DNA of 64,000 bases, taken from the NCBI RefSeq assembly GCF_038443385.1, contig NZ_CP151726.1, positions 6,200,001 to 6,264,000 on the forward strand, in the 5' to 3' direction. The position numbers and the translations under genes are program-made. This DNA is from Stieleria varia (lineage in GTDB: Bacteria; Planctomycetota; Planctomycetia; Pirellulales; Pirellulaceae). Under the pieces are notes generated by a model that saw only the letters and a program-made list of their open reading frames with translations, ran no database searches and was not told the DNA's origin. This document shows positions 53,490 through 62,727 of the stretch, piece after piece (within the stretch, counting starts at the first letter, position 1; every line of letters begins with the position of its first letter).

Positions 53490-55970
53490 TTGTCAGCCTC
53501 GGCATCTCGCATCGATGCTCGGCAAACCGTTGCCGACCAGAACGTCGCATGCTCGCACTGCGGCTTGCCGACCAATCACTACGGCACGCCAATCAGCCGT
53601 GATCGTCAGGACGCACCGCCACTGTCCTTCTGTTGCAGCGGATGCCGTCAAGCCTATGAGCTGATCCACGACTGGGGACTCGATGACTTTTATGCTTTGC
53701 GTGACCAAAGCAAATGGGACAGCGACGGCGTGTCGGCCGGTGGAGCTCGCTACAGTGATTTCGACGACGATGAGTTTTTGGGTTGTTCGAAACCGCAACA
53801 GATGTCCGACGGCCGACTTTCCACGTCGCTGTCCATCAGCGGCATCCACTGCGCCGCGTGCGCGTGGTTGATCGAAAACGCAGCGGCACGAATCCCCGGC
53901 TGGACGATCGCGCGTGTCAAAATGAGCGATCGCACGCTGCAGGTGATCTACTCTCCTGAAAAAATACAACTCAGTGAAATCGCGTCCGTGGTCGGTCGGC
54001 TCGGGTATCGACTCGCACCGCTGACCTCTGATCACGAACAACGTTTTGCGTTGGAAAGTCGTCAACTGTTGATGCAGATCGCGGTAGCTGGATTCCTGGC
54101 CGCCAATGCGATGTGGATTGCGATCGCGCTGTATGCCGGTGATGCTTCTGGCGTGGAAGCACAGCATCGTACGTTTCTGCGTTGGGCAGGCACTTTCTTG
54201 GGCGTCGGCTCCGTGCTGATCCCTGGACGAATATTTTTTGTCAGCGCGTGGGCTGCGATCAAATATCGCACTCCGCACATGGACCTGCCCGTCGCACTCG
54301 GCTTGTCCGTCGGGACGGTGGTAGGCGTATTCAATGCGATCATGGGATCGGGGCACGTCTATTTTGATTCGCTGGCGATGCTGGTGTTTCTGTTGTTGAT
54401 CGGTCGTTGGATTCAGTTTCGTCAACAGCACCGCGCGGCGCAAGCCCTGGACTTGATGATGCGGATCACGCCGCAGCATGCGACACGAATCGACGAGGAT
54501 GGCTCGGAACGTCGAGTGCCCGTCGATTCGTTGAGAACCGGTGAACGGATTCGCGTGCACGCTGGTGAGAGCGTGCCCGCAGATGGAAACGTGATCGCCG
54601 GAGAATCGTTGCTCAACACGTCTTTGCTGACGGGTGAAAGCCGCCCGGTTCACGTCCGTGTCGGCGACGAAGTGACTGCGGGAACCGTGAATCTGACAGC
54701 GCCGGTCACATTGAGTGTTTCCGCGACGGGAGCGGCCAGTCGAATCGGTCAGGTCATGGCGAGTGTCGAGAACGCCGCAAGCAAACGAATCCCGATCGTT
54801 CAAATGGCTGATCGGATCGGAGGCGTGTTTGTGGTCGCGGTCACGATTCTGGCGATCGGTACGTTTCTGTTTTGGATGCCGCGTGGCATTGATCTTGCGG
54901 TCTCCAACGCGACTTCGTTGTTGATCGTTGCCTGCCCATGCGCGTTGGCCTTGGCCACTCCGCTGGCCATCGCGGTCTCGATCGGCCGCGCCGCGACTCG
55001 TAAAATCTTGATTCGTGACGGCAGCGTGTTTCAGCGGCTGTCCAAACGCGGCGTCATCTGGTTTGACAAAACGGGGACTTTGACCGAGGGACAGCCACAT
55101 GCGACGCTGGTCTACGGTGACAACGAAGTGTTCGGCACCGCTGCGGCGTTGGAACGACACTGCTGCCATCCGATTGCGGATGCGATCGTGCGTGCCGCGG
55201 ATTCCCTGCGTCTGGAGATTGCCCACGATGCCACCAATATCGAAATCGGTGTCGGCGGAATCTCTGGACAATGGTGTGGCCAACAGATCCTGGTGGGGAA
55301 CCGCGAGTTTCTAGCTCGAAACCGCGTTCGACTGAGCGATTCAGTTCAGCTCGCCGGGGACACCTGCTCGCGGCAACAATCCACACCGATTTACATCGCC
55401 CAAGACGGTGTCGTTACGGGCGTGTTGTCGATCAATGATCCAATCAAATCCGATGCGAAACACTCAATCGAGAGGCTTCATCGCGCGGGCTGGAAACTTG
55501 GGATCCTGTCCGGCGATCATCCCGATGTGGTTCACTCTGTCGCCAAGCAATTGGGAATCCGCGAAGCCCGCGGCGGGCTGTCGCCTGAGCAGAAACTCGC
55601 CAGAATGACGGATGATCCCGGTCAAACCGTTGTCATGATCGGTGATGGAGCCAACGACGCGGCCGCGTTGGCTGCTGCCGGTGTGGGGATCGCTGTTCGA
55701 GGGGGAGCGGAAGCCAGCATGCGAGCGGCCCCGGTATTCATCGCGACCGGGCAACTGGAGAGCGTCGCCGATTTGGTGGATGCGTCACGTCGCACGACGA
55801 GACTGATTCATGCAACGTTTGCCGTCTCGTTAACCTACAATCTCGTAGCCGTTGTGCTGGCCCTGACCGGACACATCAGTCCGCTGTTGGCAGCTATTCT
55901 GATGCCCATCAGCAGCGTCAGCGTTTTGACTCTCACCCTGCTGTGGCCGACCTTTAAGACGCAATCATGA
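53490..55970 (+). CDS. ccoI: Copper-type P1B ATPase (CcoI/FixI)
   Basis: 826 residues, TTG start. An N-terminal zinc-ribbon-like part ('ACSHCGLPTNHYG', 'SFCCSGCRQAYELI') precedes the HMA-like domain ('GIHCAACAWLIENAAARIPG'). The core has the CPC metal site in 'IVACPCALALATPLA', phosphorylation site 'DKTGTLTEG', 'HP' region and 'MIGDGANDAAAL'. CcoI exports Cu(I) for CuB in the oxidase. The stop overlaps ccoS. Confidence 0.95.
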   Translation: MSASASRIDARQTVADQNVACSHCGLPTNHYGTPISRDRQDAPPLSFCCSGCRQAYELIHDWGLDDFYALRDQSKWDSDGVSAGGARYSDFDDDEFLGCSKPQQMSDGRLSTSLSISGIHCAACAWLIENAAARIPGWTIARVKMSDRTLQVIYSPEKIQLSEIASVVGRLGYRLAPLTSDHEQRFALESRQLLMQIAVAGFLAANAMWIAIALYAGDASGVEAQHRTFLRWAGTFLGVGSVLIPGRIFFVSAWAAIKYRTPHMDLPVALGLSVGTVVGVFNAIMGSGHVYFDSLAMLVFLLLIGRWIQFRQQHRAAQALDLMMRITPQHATRIDEDGSERRVPVDSLRTGERIRVHAGESVPADGNVIAGESLLNTSLLTGESRPVHVRVGDEVTAGTVNLTAPVTLSVSATGAASRIGQVMASVENAASKRIPIVQMADRIGGVFVVAVTILAIGTFLFWMPRGIDLAVSNATSLLIVACPCALALATPLAIAVSIGRAATRKILIRDGSVFQRLSKRGVIWFDKTGTLTEGQPHATLVYGDNEVFGTAAALERHCCHPIADAIVRAADSLRLEIAHDATNIEIGVGGISGQWCGQQILVGNREFLARNRVRLSDSVQLAGDTCSRQQSTPIYIAQDGVVTGVLSINDPIKSDAKHSIERLHRAGWKLGILSGDHPDVVHSVAKQLGIREARGGLSPEQKLARMTDDPGQTVVMIGDGANDAAALAAAGVGIAVRGGAEASMRAAPVFIATGQLESVADLVDASRRTTRLIHATFAVSLTYNLVAVVLALTGHISPLLAAILMPISSVSVLTLTLLWPTFKTQS

Positions 55971-56155
55971 GTGTCCTGTACATTGCTCTACCGATCGCTC
56001 TGCTGTTGGGCTCCGCCGGTCTAATGGCATGTCTCTACTGCATCCGCGATGGTCAGTATGACGATATGGACACGCCGTCGATCCGCATGCTGATCGACGA
56101 CCGCGACGAGATCGATGATGCCGGCGACTCCGCTAGTGCCGACATCGCGAATTGA
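55967..56155 (+). CDS. ccoS: cbb3 oxidase maturation protein CcoS
   Basis: 62 residues with one helix ('YIALPIALLLGSAGLMACLYCI') and 'GQYDDMDTPSIRML', the CcoS signature. It is needed for heme/Cu insertion. Start overlaps the ccoI stop. Confidence 0.9.
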   Translation: MSVLYIALPIALLLGSAGLMACLYCIRDGQYDDMDTPSIRMLIDDRDEIDDAGDSASADIAN

Positions 56156-56220
56156 CCTTTTAGTGCAAACGGATTCTTGACAATGAGTTGTGACATCGTT
56201 GGGAAATGCAGATTGTTTTT

Positions 56221-56281
56221 CATAACCCGACGCGTAAGCGAGGGATTTACCGAGTATCCCTCGCTTACGCGTCGGGTTATG
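56221..56281. repeat. Perfect 25-bp inverted repeat
   Basis: Arms 56221-56245 (starts cataacccgacgcgtaagc) and 56257-56281 are exact reverse complements around an 11-bp loop. A terminator role after ccoS is possible, but it lacks a T-run. Confidence 0.85.
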
Positions 56282-56291
56282 AATCATCCGG

Positions 56292-56426
56292 GCTAGTGCA
56301 TCGTCCAGTCTTAGAACGTGGGTTCGGTAGATGAGCCGTTTTGGCGTTAGCCACGGTTTTCGTGACACAACCGTGGCTATCGCCAAAACGGCTAACCTCA
56401 AAATCAAGACCGGACGATGCACTAGC
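56292..56426. mobile_element. MITE-like element with 22-bp terminal inverted repeats and internal hairpin
   Basis: Ends gctagtgcatcgtcc... (56292-56313) and ...ggacgatgcactagc (56405-56426) match in 20 of 22 positions. Inside is a second stem: 56335-56358 with 56369-56392, 23 of 24 matching. No open frame. Looks like a short non-autonomous element. Confidence 0.7.
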
Positions 56427-56597
56427 ACTCAAGCTCAAATCGCAGTTTTGGCACTAGTGGACCATCGGTTTGATCCGTTGATTCCAGGTACCCATCATCC
56501 ATGAATAGCGTAGTGGATTTCGCGACACTTATTTTCCGCACGGCCCTAGTAATCCTTTGTGAAAGCGTGCGTCTACGGACGGGGGAGTGCGATTCTG

Positions 56598-56753
56598 CTA
56601 CACTCTAAACAGCGTGTTCCCCTGTGAGATTTCGTCGACGCGTGATTTGTCGATTTGAACCGGCTTCATTTGATCCACTCGCATGTACTCCGTGCAGAAA
56701 GCGTCGTGTTTTTTGGTCGCGATGTGCAAAGGCGGATGGATCCACAATCTCAT
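56598..56753 (-). CDS. Possible small protein of unknown function
   Basis: 51 residues from an ATG at 56753, ending 'ISQGNTLFRV'. Composition is protein-like (His, Lys and acidic residues, no repeats), and codons are similar to the genes around. No family recognised, weak ribosome site. It could be a shadow, so low confidence. Confidence 0.4.
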   Translation of the reverse strand: MRLWIHPPLHIATKKHDAFCTEYMRVDQMKPVQIDKSRVDEISQGNTLFRV

Positions 56754-56824
56754 TGGTATGAAATCTGCCTGTGATGGGCGTGATTGACACACCATTCCGC
56801 TAGTCCAATTGGAGATGCACCACA

Positions 56825-57748
56825 ATGAAGGTATTACTGGCGACCGACGGTTCGGAGACAGCAAAGCATGCGGCGGAGTTTCTGGCCAAGATGGAGTTGG
56901 CCGCTGAGTTGGACGTGACGCTGGCGACGGTTTCGCATGACCCTGCTGATTTCGCCAACGCCTACGTTCCAGTGGCGGAAGACTGGAAAACGCAAGAGCG
57001 TGAACGAGTTGCCACGCACCAAGCGGAACTGGAATCGATTTTGTCTGGGGTCACCCGTAGCGTGACGCTACACCAACAGTTTGGCACTGTCGCACATGAC
57101 ATCGTTGAGTTGTCGCAGAGGATGCAAGCCGATTTGGTTGTCCTGGGGGCCGTCGGTCACTCGATGATTCGACGGATGCTGCTGGGCAGCGTGTCGGACT
57201 ACGTTGCCAATCACGCATCGTGCTCGGTCTTGATTGTCCGACCGACGGCCGAGCTCAATCACGGACAGGTCAACGTCTTGATCGCGTACGATGGCTCTTT
57301 AGCGTCCAAACAAGCTGCGGAGGAACTAGTTGGCCTGCCGTGGAAAGCCGAGCCCGCCATTTCAGTGCTCAGTGTCGTTCAAGAATACGACGTTTTGCTC
57401 GGTGATGGCATCTCTGCGGTTGCATTGAGCGACCAGACGGAGTGGTTCGAACGCATGCGTGGCGAGAACCAGTCGATGACGGACCAAATTGCTCATCAGA
57501 TGAAGGGTGCAGAAGCCCACGTGACCAAGGGATATCACGTCGGAGATGCGATCGTCGACTATGCGGAAAAGCACAAGTCGGACTTGATCGTTGTTGGTGA
57601 TTCAGGGCATAGCGTGATCGAAGACTTGCTGCTGGGCAGCACGTCGAAGTTCATCATGCGACATGCGCCGTGCAGCGTTTGGATCTCACGACACCACCGC
57701 AACACCAACAACACGACGAGCGAACTCGCGGACAATCTTTCGACTTGA
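56825..57748 (+). CDS. Universal stress protein with two UspA domains
   Basis: 307 residues made of two UspA-like halves. First: 'KVLLATDGSETAKHAAEF', 'DLVVLGAVGHSMIRRMLLGSVSDYVANHASCSVLIVR'. Second: 'NVLIAYDGSLASKQAAEEL', 'DLIVVGDSGHSVIEDLLLGSTSKFIMRHAPCSVWISR'. Both halves keep an ATP-binding GxxGHS-x8-LGS signature, so nucleotide binding is likely. It is followed by an aldo/keto reductase 9 bp later. Typical of stress or starvation response. Confidence 0.92.
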   Translation: MKVLLATDGSETAKHAAEFLAKMELAAELDVTLATVSHDPADFANAYVPVAEDWKTQERERVATHQAELESILSGVTRSVTLHQQFGTVAHDIVELSQRMQADLVVLGAVGHSMIRRMLLGSVSDYVANHASCSVLIVRPTAELNHGQVNVLIAYDGSLASKQAAEELVGLPWKAEPAISVLSVVQEYDVLLGDGISAVALSDQTEWFERMRGENQSMTDQIAHQMKGAEAHVTKGYHVGDAIVDYAEKHKSDLIVVGDSGHSVIEDLLLGSTSKFIMRHAPCSVWISRHHRNTNNTTSELADNLST

Positions 57749-57757
57749 TCGCCAAAG

Positions 57758-58675
57758 ATGTCATCACCAACACCCAACCGTCACGTTGTACTGGGGCTCT
57801 GGCCGATCGCAGGCATCACGACGCTCGGAGTGACCGAGTCCGACGCGTTGCAGACGATCCGGTGCGCCATCGATGCCGGGATCACCCGATTCGATACCGC
57901 ATTCGCCTATGGGTATGACGGACGAAGCGATCGCATGCTGGGGGATGCGATCGCAAGCCGACGCGATGAGTTTGACGTGATCGGTAAAGTCGGTCAGCGT
58001 TGGACGTCAGACCACCAGCGTGTGCTCGACGGCCGACCGGAAACTCTGATCGCGGACGCCGAAACATCCCTCCGACGTATTGGAATCGAGCAATTTGACA
58101 CACTGATGTTGCATGCTCCAGACCCAAAGGTACCAATCCAAATCTCTGCGAATGCAATCGCGGAGTTGACGCGCCGTGGATTGTCTCGACGCATCGGTGT
58201 TTGCAATGTCGACGTAGAGCATTACCAGCGGTTTCGCGATGCAGTTGGCTGTGATGCCGTGCAGTGCCCATTGAACATGTTGCAGTCGGATGCCTCAGCA
58301 AGTTTGATCCGACAGTGCGAGCAGGACCGATGCGATGTGTTTACGTTTTGGACGTTGATGAAAGGATTGTTGGCGGGCAAGATCTCGCGCGAACATACGT
58401 TTGCCGACGGAGATTCTCGTCCGGGTTACGCGGTATTCCAAGGACAGCAGCGGGAGAATGCGCACAAGGTCTTGGACGAGTTGGCACCGCTGGCATGCAA
58501 GCGGGGACGAACAATCGCCCAATTGGCGATCGGTTGGGTGTTGTCGCAACCGGGTGTTACCGCCGCACTGGTGGGTGCACACAAACCCGAGCAGATCGCC
58601 GAGACCGCTGCGGCAACGCCGCTCGATGAGGACTTATTGAGCGAAGTCGATTCGATTGTTTATAGAAACACGTAA
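57758..58675 (+). CDS. Aldo/keto reductase
   Basis: 305 residues, TIM-barrel. 'FDTAFAYGYDGRSDRMLGDAI' holds the catalytic Tyr and Asp, 'DEFDVIGKVG' the Lys, and 'FDTLMLHAPDP' the His. The C-terminal 'ALVGAHKPEQIAETAAA' is the NADPH 2'-phosphate region. Reduces aldehydes or ketones; substrate unknown. Confidence 0.92.
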   Translation: MSSPTPNRHVVLGLWPIAGITTLGVTESDALQTIRCAIDAGITRFDTAFAYGYDGRSDRMLGDAIASRRDEFDVIGKVGQRWTSDHQRVLDGRPETLIADAETSLRRIGIEQFDTLMLHAPDPKVPIQISANAIAELTRRGLSRRIGVCNVDVEHYQRFRDAVGCDAVQCPLNMLQSDASASLIRQCEQDRCDVFTFWTLMKGLLAGKISREHTFADGDSRPGYAVFQGQQRENAHKVLDELAPLACKRGRTIAQLAIGWVLSQPGVTAALVGAHKPEQIAETAAATPLDEDLLSEVDSIVYRNT

Positions 58676-58685
58676 AAAATGTGAT

Positions 58686-58931
58686 TTACCCGAATTGTTG
58701 GTCGAACTCGCTGAAGTCGTCTCCGACGGGTTGGACCTCGCCTTCGGGGAAACCGGAATCGACCATCATCGGCTGCTCCTCAGCCATCCCTGCTTCGTCG
58801 TAACTTTCCTCCGACTCGTAGGATGGGGGCAATGGCCGATTTTTCTTTTCCTTCATAGCGGCAACCGCCAATCCAACCAGGGCGAGCACAATCAGGGCAA
58901 CCCAGGGAGCGAAAAAAAACAGCATTGACAT
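58686..58931 (-). CDS. Small membrane protein with acidic tail
   Basis: 81 residues. A strong N-terminal helix ('FFFAPWVALIVLALVGLAVAAM') followed by Lys-rich and then Glu/Asp-rich residues. No known family. Convergent with the aldo/keto reductase. Confidence 0.65.
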   Translation of the reverse strand: MSMLFFFAPWVALIVLALVGLAVAAMKEKKNRPLPPSYESEESYDEAGMAEEQPMMVDSGFPEGEVQPVGDDFSEFDQQFG

Positions 58932-59057
58932 TTCGGAGGCTCGTGGGGAGCGAGTGAGATAAAGCTGGTGAGGGTGGATAAGCCTTTAGTTTACTTGCAA
59001 TCCGCCGGAAGGCCAAATCGACGTCCCAATCGCTGTCAGCCGTGACGCGCGCTGTCA

Positions 59058-59082
59058 CCTCCCCCAAGGAACTTGGGGGAGG
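59058..59082. repeat. GC-rich hairpin between small membrane protein and kinase
   Basis: cctcccccaa (59058-59067) pairs with ttgggggagg (59073-59082). It lies downstream of the kinase stop on the minus strand and could end transcription, though no T-run follows. Confidence 0.55.
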
Positions 59083-59205
59083 TCGAGCAGAGCCCTTTAG
59101 GCGAATGCGAGGGAGGGGGTGGCTGTCCGAGCGAGTCAACGTTTGGGGACTGGCAAGACGTTTCGCGGGGCACGCTATCGACTTGGAAAGTCGAGCGACT
59201 CTCTC

Positions 59206-60750
59206 TCAAGTAGCCGGATCGGCGAGAGAAACCGAATCCACCACAGGACGGTCTTCTTCTGGAACCACGCGTCGGAACCATTCGATGACGGGGCTGTTGC
59301 TCGATTCCAGTTCCTGGTACATCGCGACGAACTCGCGTTTGACTGCTGCGAGCCGCATCGGATCGGAGAGTTTCCCCAGGACGCCGACGTGTTTTGCAAG
59401 TGCAACCAAACGGTACCTGCGATCGACTTGGGCATCTGAATGGATCCGTTGCAGAATCCGATCGGCCGCCGCAAAGTCCTCTTGGGTTGCGTAAAGAGCA
59501 GCCAACTGCAAGCTCGCTTTGGTGGCGTATTCGCGATGGACGGGGTTCTCGTCAGGGGGAAAGTACTCGCTCACAGCCAACCAGCCTGCTTCGTCATCAC
59601 GCTCGACCGCGATCACAAACTGCCGCTCAACGGTCTCGCCCCGAGTGACCTTGGCCGGTCGCAGCATGTTGGCAACCTTGTCGCCGCCTTGCGGCCATGA
59701 GATCGCGATGCCAGCGATCAGAGCTAACAAAGGAGCCAGCACCGCAGTTGCACGTCGAGCCAGCTTGCGTCGCTCCCGTTTTCTTGCCTCCTCGGCAGCT
59801 CGTTGCAGGTGAACAGTCGCGCTGGAAGTGCCGACGTTGTAACTCACCGACTGGGTGTCCCCACGCAAGGTGTTGAGCAACTCGGTGGGCGACTGAAAAC
59901 GTTTGTTCGGATCTTTGAGTATCAATCTCGCGACGATCGCGACCAGCCATTCCGGCACGTCATCGTTGCCGCGGGCGCGGTCCAGCGGTTTGGGGGTTTC
60001 GTTCAAATGCGCGTAGGCGAGTGCCATCGGGTCGTCTGAATCGAACGGGGGCCGTCCGGCCAGCAAGTGATACATCGTCACACCGAGCGAATACAAATCG
60101 CTGCGAGAATCGACTGGCATTCCTTGCACTTGCTCCGGGCTCATGTACCGTGGCGTTCCCAACGCAAAACCGGCTTGTGTCAGTCCCGCGTTGCTGGTGT
60201 CGGAGTCCATGTTCAAACGGGCCAAGCCAAAATCGGCGACCTTGATGGCACCACGTTGGCTGATCATCACGTTCTCGGGTTTGATGTCACGGTGCGTGAT
60301 TCCGACTTCCGTGGCAACCTCCAATGCCGACGCGACGGCGAGCAAGATCTCAACGGCTTGCGCCGGATCGATCTGCCCGACAGATTGCAAGTGTTCGCGG
60401 AGGTTGCGTCCTTCGATCAACTCTTGGGCGATGTAATGCGTCTTGTCGACGTTACCGACTTCATAGACCTGGACGATATTGGAATGGTTCAAGCGTGCGG
60501 CGGCGCGGGCTTCGCGGCGAAATCGCTCGATGTAGCTCTTGTCGTTCGCCAAGTCGCTCCGCAAGACTTTCAACGCCACATCGCGATCCAGCGTCAGATC
60601 GCGGGCCGCGTAGACTTCCGACATACCACCGCTGCCAAGTTGCCTGAGCACTTGGTAGCCACCCAATCGCGTTCCCACCAACGATCCACCGGGCCTAGCT
60701 CCGCTGATCGGTATCGGGGTTGTCGGTTCCGGTTCATTTGCTGAAGTCAA
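59206..60750 (-). CDS. Ser/Thr protein kinase, membrane-anchored
   Basis: 514 residues from a TTG at 60750 that overlaps the larE stop; an ATG at 60810 would add 20 residues inside larE. Hanks domain: glycine loop GSGGMSEV at about 39-46, Lys61 in VALK, HRD at 153-155 (DIKPEN), then 'VADFGLA' and 'MSPEQVQG'. A transmembrane helix ('AVLAPLLALIAGIAISW') follows at about 340-360, then a helical outer part with TPR-like character. Signal and targets unknown. Confidence 0.9.
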   Translation of the reverse strand: MTSANEPEPTTPIPISGARPGGSLVGTRLGGYQVLRQLGSGGMSEVYAARDLTLDRDVALKVLRSDLANDKSYIERFRREARAAARLNHSNIVQVYEVGNVDKTHYIAQELIEGRNLREHLQSVGQIDPAQAVEILLAVASALEVATEVGITHRDIKPENVMISQRGAIKVADFGLARLNMDSDTSNAGLTQAGFALGTPRYMSPEQVQGMPVDSRSDLYSLGVTMYHLLAGRPPFDSDDPMALAYAHLNETPKPLDRARGNDDVPEWLVAIVARLILKDPNKRFQSPTELLNTLRGDTQSVSYNVGTSSATVHLQRAAEEARKRERRKLARRATAVLAPLLALIAGIAISWPQGGDKVANMLRPAKVTRGETVERQFVIAVERDDEAGWLAVSEYFPPDENPVHREYATKASLQLAALYATQEDFAAADRILQRIHSDAQVDRRYRLVALAKHVGVLGKLSDPMRLAAVKREFVAMYQELESSNSPVIEWFRRVVPEEDRPVVDSVSLADPAT

Positions 60751-61613
60751 TCCGCCGCTCCCGAAATCGATACCAATGGCAAATTCATGCTGCCGCTGTG
60801 CAGTCCACACAGGTCGATCGTCACGTACAGAAATCCAAGCTCTCTGAAGCAGACATCGATTTGGCGCCGCACGCCTGATTGTAGCAGCTTTTGCATTTCC
60901 TCCACGGGGACTTCGATGCGTGCTAAATCATTCTCGTGCAGTCGAACCCGCAGGTCAGAGAACCCCAAGTCACGCAAAATGGACTCCGCTTTTTCGACCA
61001 TTCCTAGTCGCTCCGGAGTGACCGACACGCCATAGGCAATCCGGCTGGCCAAACACGGAGAGGCAGGCAATTCCGCATTGCTCAATCCGAAATACTTTGC
61101 CAACTGACGCACCTCGGCTTTGCCAAGCCCCAGGTCTGCCAGCGGAGTGAGCACGTCGGCCTGACGCCCCGCTTGGATGCCCGGCCGATAGTCCCCCAAG
61201 TCATCGGCGTTGGTCCCAGAGACGAGTGCGACCGTATCTTCGGCAGTGGGGGAACCGTGCTGTGCCGCGATCGTCGTCAGCGTCGCATACAAGGTTTGTT
61301 TGCAATAAAAGCATCGCTGGGAATCATTGGTCACATACTCCGGTCGCAATGTTTCCTGGGTGTCCACGATACGATGCTCCACCCCGATCTCTTTGGCAAC
61401 CCGGATGGCCAAGTCCAACTGCCAACGAGGAACGCTGGGCGACCGTGCGGTGACCGCGATCACGCTTTGCAAACGCGTCCCAGACGCATGACAACGGGCC
61501 GCAGCGGCGACAACCACGCTACTGTCAACGCCACCGGAGAACGCCACGACGAGTCGGCGATGGCCAGCCAGTGCGTCCATCAGTCGGTTTGCGTTTTGTG
61601 CGGGATCGTTCAT
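60747..61613 (-). CDS. larE: LarE-type ATP-dependent sulfur transferase (PP-loop)
   Basis: 288 residues. PP-loop SGGVDS at 26-31, 'NDSQRCFYCKQTLY' (C-x2-C), 'TNADDLGDYRPGIQA' and 'ELPASPCLASRIAYG' (third Cys), all family hallmarks. LarE supplies sulfur for the nickel-pincer cofactor of lactate racemase; relatives exist without LarB/LarC and may thiolate other substrates. No larA, larB or larC in the window. It is coupled to the kinase gene by a TTGA overlap. Confidence 0.88.
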   Translation of the reverse strand: MNDPAQNANRLMDALAGHRRLVVAFSGGVDSSVVVAAAARCHASGTRLQSVIAVTARSPSVPRWQLDLAIRVAKEIGVEHRIVDTQETLRPEYVTNDSQRCFYCKQTLYATLTTIAAQHGSPTAEDTVALVSGTNADDLGDYRPGIQAGRQADVLTPLADLGLGKAEVRQLAKYFGLSNAELPASPCLASRIAYGVSVTPERLGMVEKAESILRDLGFSDLRVRLHENDLARIEVPVEEMQKLLQSGVRRQIDVCFRELGFLYVTIDLCGLHSGSMNLPLVSISGAAD

Positions 61614-61627
61614 GTGATATCAACCAA

Positions 61628-62494
61628 TCATTCACTGACGCGGCCGTTCACACGAACGTAAAACCCTGCGTCAAGTTTGCGGCCGACGGTATCCGTCAAT
61701 TCTGACCGTCCAGATTGTAGACGCAATTGCAGTCCCCCTCGCCGAAATTGCTTTTCCTCAAAAAACGCGGTGATCTGCTCTTGATCCACACCCGTTGAGT
61801 GCCCGGTGACCAAAATTCGAAAATCGGGTTTCGTCTTGATTCGCCAGACATCATCCAGCAATGGCCAGAGGTCGCGTTCCAGTCGCCAGGTTTTACCCTT
61901 GGGCGAATGTCCAAAAGCGGGCGGATCCAAGACGATGGTGTGGTATCGGTTGCCACGGCGAACCTCTCGTGCGCAAAACTTTGCAGCATCGTCCACGAGG
62001 TAGCGTACCGGTGCGTCTTGCCAACCATTGGCTTCGGCCGCACGCCGCGCGGCCATCACATTGGCCTTGGCCGCATCGACATGCGCGACGGCAAAGCCTG
62101 CTGAGAGCAGTGCCATCGAGCTGGCACCGGTGTACGCAAACAGATTCAACGCCTTGGCCGGTTCGGAATCGCTCGACGCTGGAACCCCGTCGGAGCGCAA
62201 CCAACGCCAATTCTCTGCTTGCTCTGGAAACAGTCCGATATGCCCGAACGGCGTCGGCTGCACGGGCATGACAAATCCATCACAGTCCACCCGCAAATCG
62301 TCCGGCCACGGTGACCGATGCGCCCAAGCCTTGTGACTTGCATCAAAAATGCTCGCCGCGTCACGCCAAACCGCCGGAGTCGTGGGGATGTCGTCGTTTG
62401 CGGCGGGCGACGGTCGAGAGACAAGGTGCCCGCCCAACGATTCCAGCTTGCGCCCACGGCCGAAGTCGATCAGTTGATAGCGGCGGTCAGACAA
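61628..62494 (-). CDS. SAM-dependent methyltransferase, RlmI/RlmK-like
   Basis: 288 residues. SAM motif I 'ALNLFAYTGASSMALLSAG', 'VDAAKANVMAARRAAEANGW', motif IV 'IVLDPPAFGHSPKG', the Rossmann pattern of 23S rRNA methyltransferases of the COG1092 type. The N-terminal PUA domain found in RlmI is absent or reduced, so substrate is uncertain. Spaced 14 bp upstream of larE on the same strand. Confidence 0.85.
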   Translation of the reverse strand: MSDRRYQLIDFGRGRKLESLGGHLVSRPSPAANDDIPTTPAVWRDAASIFDASHKAWAHRSPWPDDLRVDCDGFVMPVQPTPFGHIGLFPEQAENWRWLRSDGVPASSDSEPAKALNLFAYTGASSMALLSAGFAVAHVDAAKANVMAARRAAEANGWQDAPVRYLVDDAAKFCAREVRRGNRYHTIVLDPPAFGHSPKGKTWRLERDLWPLLDDVWRIKTKPDFRILVTGHSTGVDQEQITAFFEEKQFRRGGLQLRLQSGRSELTDTVGRKLDAGFYVRVNGRVSE

Positions 62495-62727
62495 GTGATC
62501 AGTCGGGGTTGGAGAGGCGGGCAGCAGGAAACGATACGCCGCCGGGCATTTGTATTCTAGCGGGCTCGGTGAGGAATTCCGCGATCGACACTGAATCGCG
62601 TCATAAGACCGCCTTTCTGATGTAACGTCTCGACTCCCTGCTCGCTTGGACTGTCAGTCAACAAGCCCATCAGGCCCGGTTATACAAGGGTCGCCCCACA
62701 ACCCATCCAACGCACAGGGATTGAATC

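Larger units (their letters stand above)
56156..56597. other. Palindrome-rich intergenic region
   Basis: Holds the hairpin 56221-56281 and the inverted-repeat element 56292-56426. No gene seen apart from the small frame at 56598. Confidence 0.6.

Noticed and set aside
52570-53664. Long frames on both strands over the SafE-like gene
   Set aside because: The real gene has membrane segments and tight operon overlaps; the others have shadow composition.
53493-55283. 596-residue minus-strand frame
   Set aside because: Lies wholly antisense to ccoI; the product is Arg/His/Gln-rich, a typical shadow of GC-rich coding DNA.
56221-56281. Rho-independent terminator of the cbb3 operon
   Set aside because: The stem is strong, but no T-run follows on either strand, and the sequence looks like a dispersed repeat rather than a dedicated terminator.
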